Assembly (NCBI RefSeq): GCF_024199795.1
Contig: NZ_JANADK010000001.1
Coordinates: forward strand, 8,060,001-8,124,000
Direction: 5' to 3'
Length of the DNA stretch: 64,000 bases
From: Bradyrhizobium sp. CCGB01
GTDB taxonomy: Bacteria > Pseudomonadota > Alphaproteobacteria > Rhizobiales > Xanthobacteraceae
Part shown: one piece after another, positions 63,625 to 64,000 of the stretch
Layout: every line of letters begins with the position of its first letter
How positions within the stretch are numbered: the first letter of the stretch is position 1
Made by a program: the position numbers and the translations under genes
The notes under the pieces: generated by a model
Databases searched by the model: none
Seen by the model: the letters and a program-made list of their open reading frames with translations, nothing else
What the model was told of the DNA's origin: nothing

Positions 63625-64000
63625 ATGATGAAATCCTCTTGGCCTAACGAACCCAGTCGTCGCCTGGTTCTAGGCGCGCTTGCGGCGCTCCCGACATTCT
63701 CGATGCCGGTCGTTGCCAATGCGCAGGCCCAAACAACAACCGCGCAAGCACCCGCTTCCACCGGGGGCGGCTTTTCATTCGCGGCGGTCGGCGATACCCG
63801 ACCGATGATGTACCTCCCATTGAAGGAGGGACAACCGGACCTCAGCAAGTTCTTCGTCGAGATGTTCGGGTTGGTCATGCCGGAAAAGGTCGCCGAGGCC
63901 GTCGTCGCGAAGGATGTGAAGATGATCTTCGATCCGGTCACAAAGGACCTGATCAAGGTCGTCATGCCGTTCGCATCCAAGACGGAAGTGATGACCCTGA
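63625..64000 (+). CDS. Tat-exported phosphoesterase-like protein (partial, runs off the window)
   Basis: The first 125 codons are visible. A twin-arginine signal peptide (SRRLVLGALAALPTFSM then VVANAQA) is followed by GGGFSFAAVGDTRPMMYLPL, where FAAVGDTR resembles the first metal-binding motif (GDxR) of calcineurin-like phosphoesterases. The start is ATG 63625 or 63628 with GGGG in front. The 3' part lies outside the window. It is divergent from the TAXI protein gene. Confidence 0.7.
   Translation, partial: MMKSSWPNEPSRRLVLGALAALPTFSMPVVANAQAQTTTAQAPASTGGGFSFAAVGDTRPMMYLPLKEGQPDLSKFFVEMFGLVMPEKVAEAVVAKDVKMIFDPVTKDLIKVVMPFASKTEVMTL

Noticed and set aside
1..64000. CRISPR arrays
   Set aside because: No regularly spaced short repeats were seen; all repeats are long, few and dispersed.

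Overview
The window looks like the right-hand end of a rhizobial symbiosis island joined to the core chromosome, most likely from Bradyrhizobium. The evidence is high GC, a very high density of broken insertion sequences (IS3, IS4, IS5, IS30, IS66, IS110, IS256, IS630 and IS1182 types), many frameshifted genes, a NolL/NodX-type acyltransferase, and a tyrosine integrase beside a tRNA-Val 3' fragment at about 58.1 kb. Beyond that point gene density is normal: a DsbA-fold isomerase, an adenylate cyclase, a DUF4239 membrane protein, a TAXI-type binding protein and a Tat-exported phosphoesterase-like protein. I identify genes by family motifs visible in the translations; no database search was run.

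Layout. Positions 1-23 kb are a mosaic of IS scars and dispersed repeats, with a few intact genes: a secreted Kazal-domain protein (922), a ricin-type beta-trefoil lectin (5641), one nearly complete IS427-type IS5 element (7783-8632), a secreted CxxCH protein with a NAL1-like serine protease (10.2-12.8 kb), a secreted Cys-rich mini-protein (15495), a quinone oxidoreductase-like MDR (17326) and three short ribbon-helix-helix (RHH) genes.

Positions 23.4-39.5 kb hold the most interesting block, a biosynthetic region cut by repeats. First come a free-standing NRPS-type condensation domain and a group II PLP decarboxylase in one operon, next to a prephenate dehydrogenase. Next come a frameshifted radical SAM gene and then a tightly coupled operon (31636-35026): small TPR-like protein, HemN-like radical SAM enzyme, small lipocalin-like protein, cytochrome P450 and a truncated SpeD-like reading frame. 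Last is a RiPP-like locus: a 47-aa Pro-rich peptide, a perfect 13-bp hairpin, an asparagine-synthetase-like ATPase with no N-terminal Cys, and a divergent ABC exporter. This resembles lasso-peptide A-C-D organisation, but I see no leader peptidase/RRE (B) gene.

Positions 39.5-58 kb hold further scars, a cold-shock protein, decayed defence-like genes (RloC/AAA_13 ATPase, DUF3644, endonuclease VII-like HNH), the NolL-like acetyltransferase, a second cytochrome P450, and the island integrase with an excisionase-like HTH gene. Two tRNA-Val(CAC)-related sequences (58103-58147 and 58393-58460) mark the junction and suggest more than one integration event.
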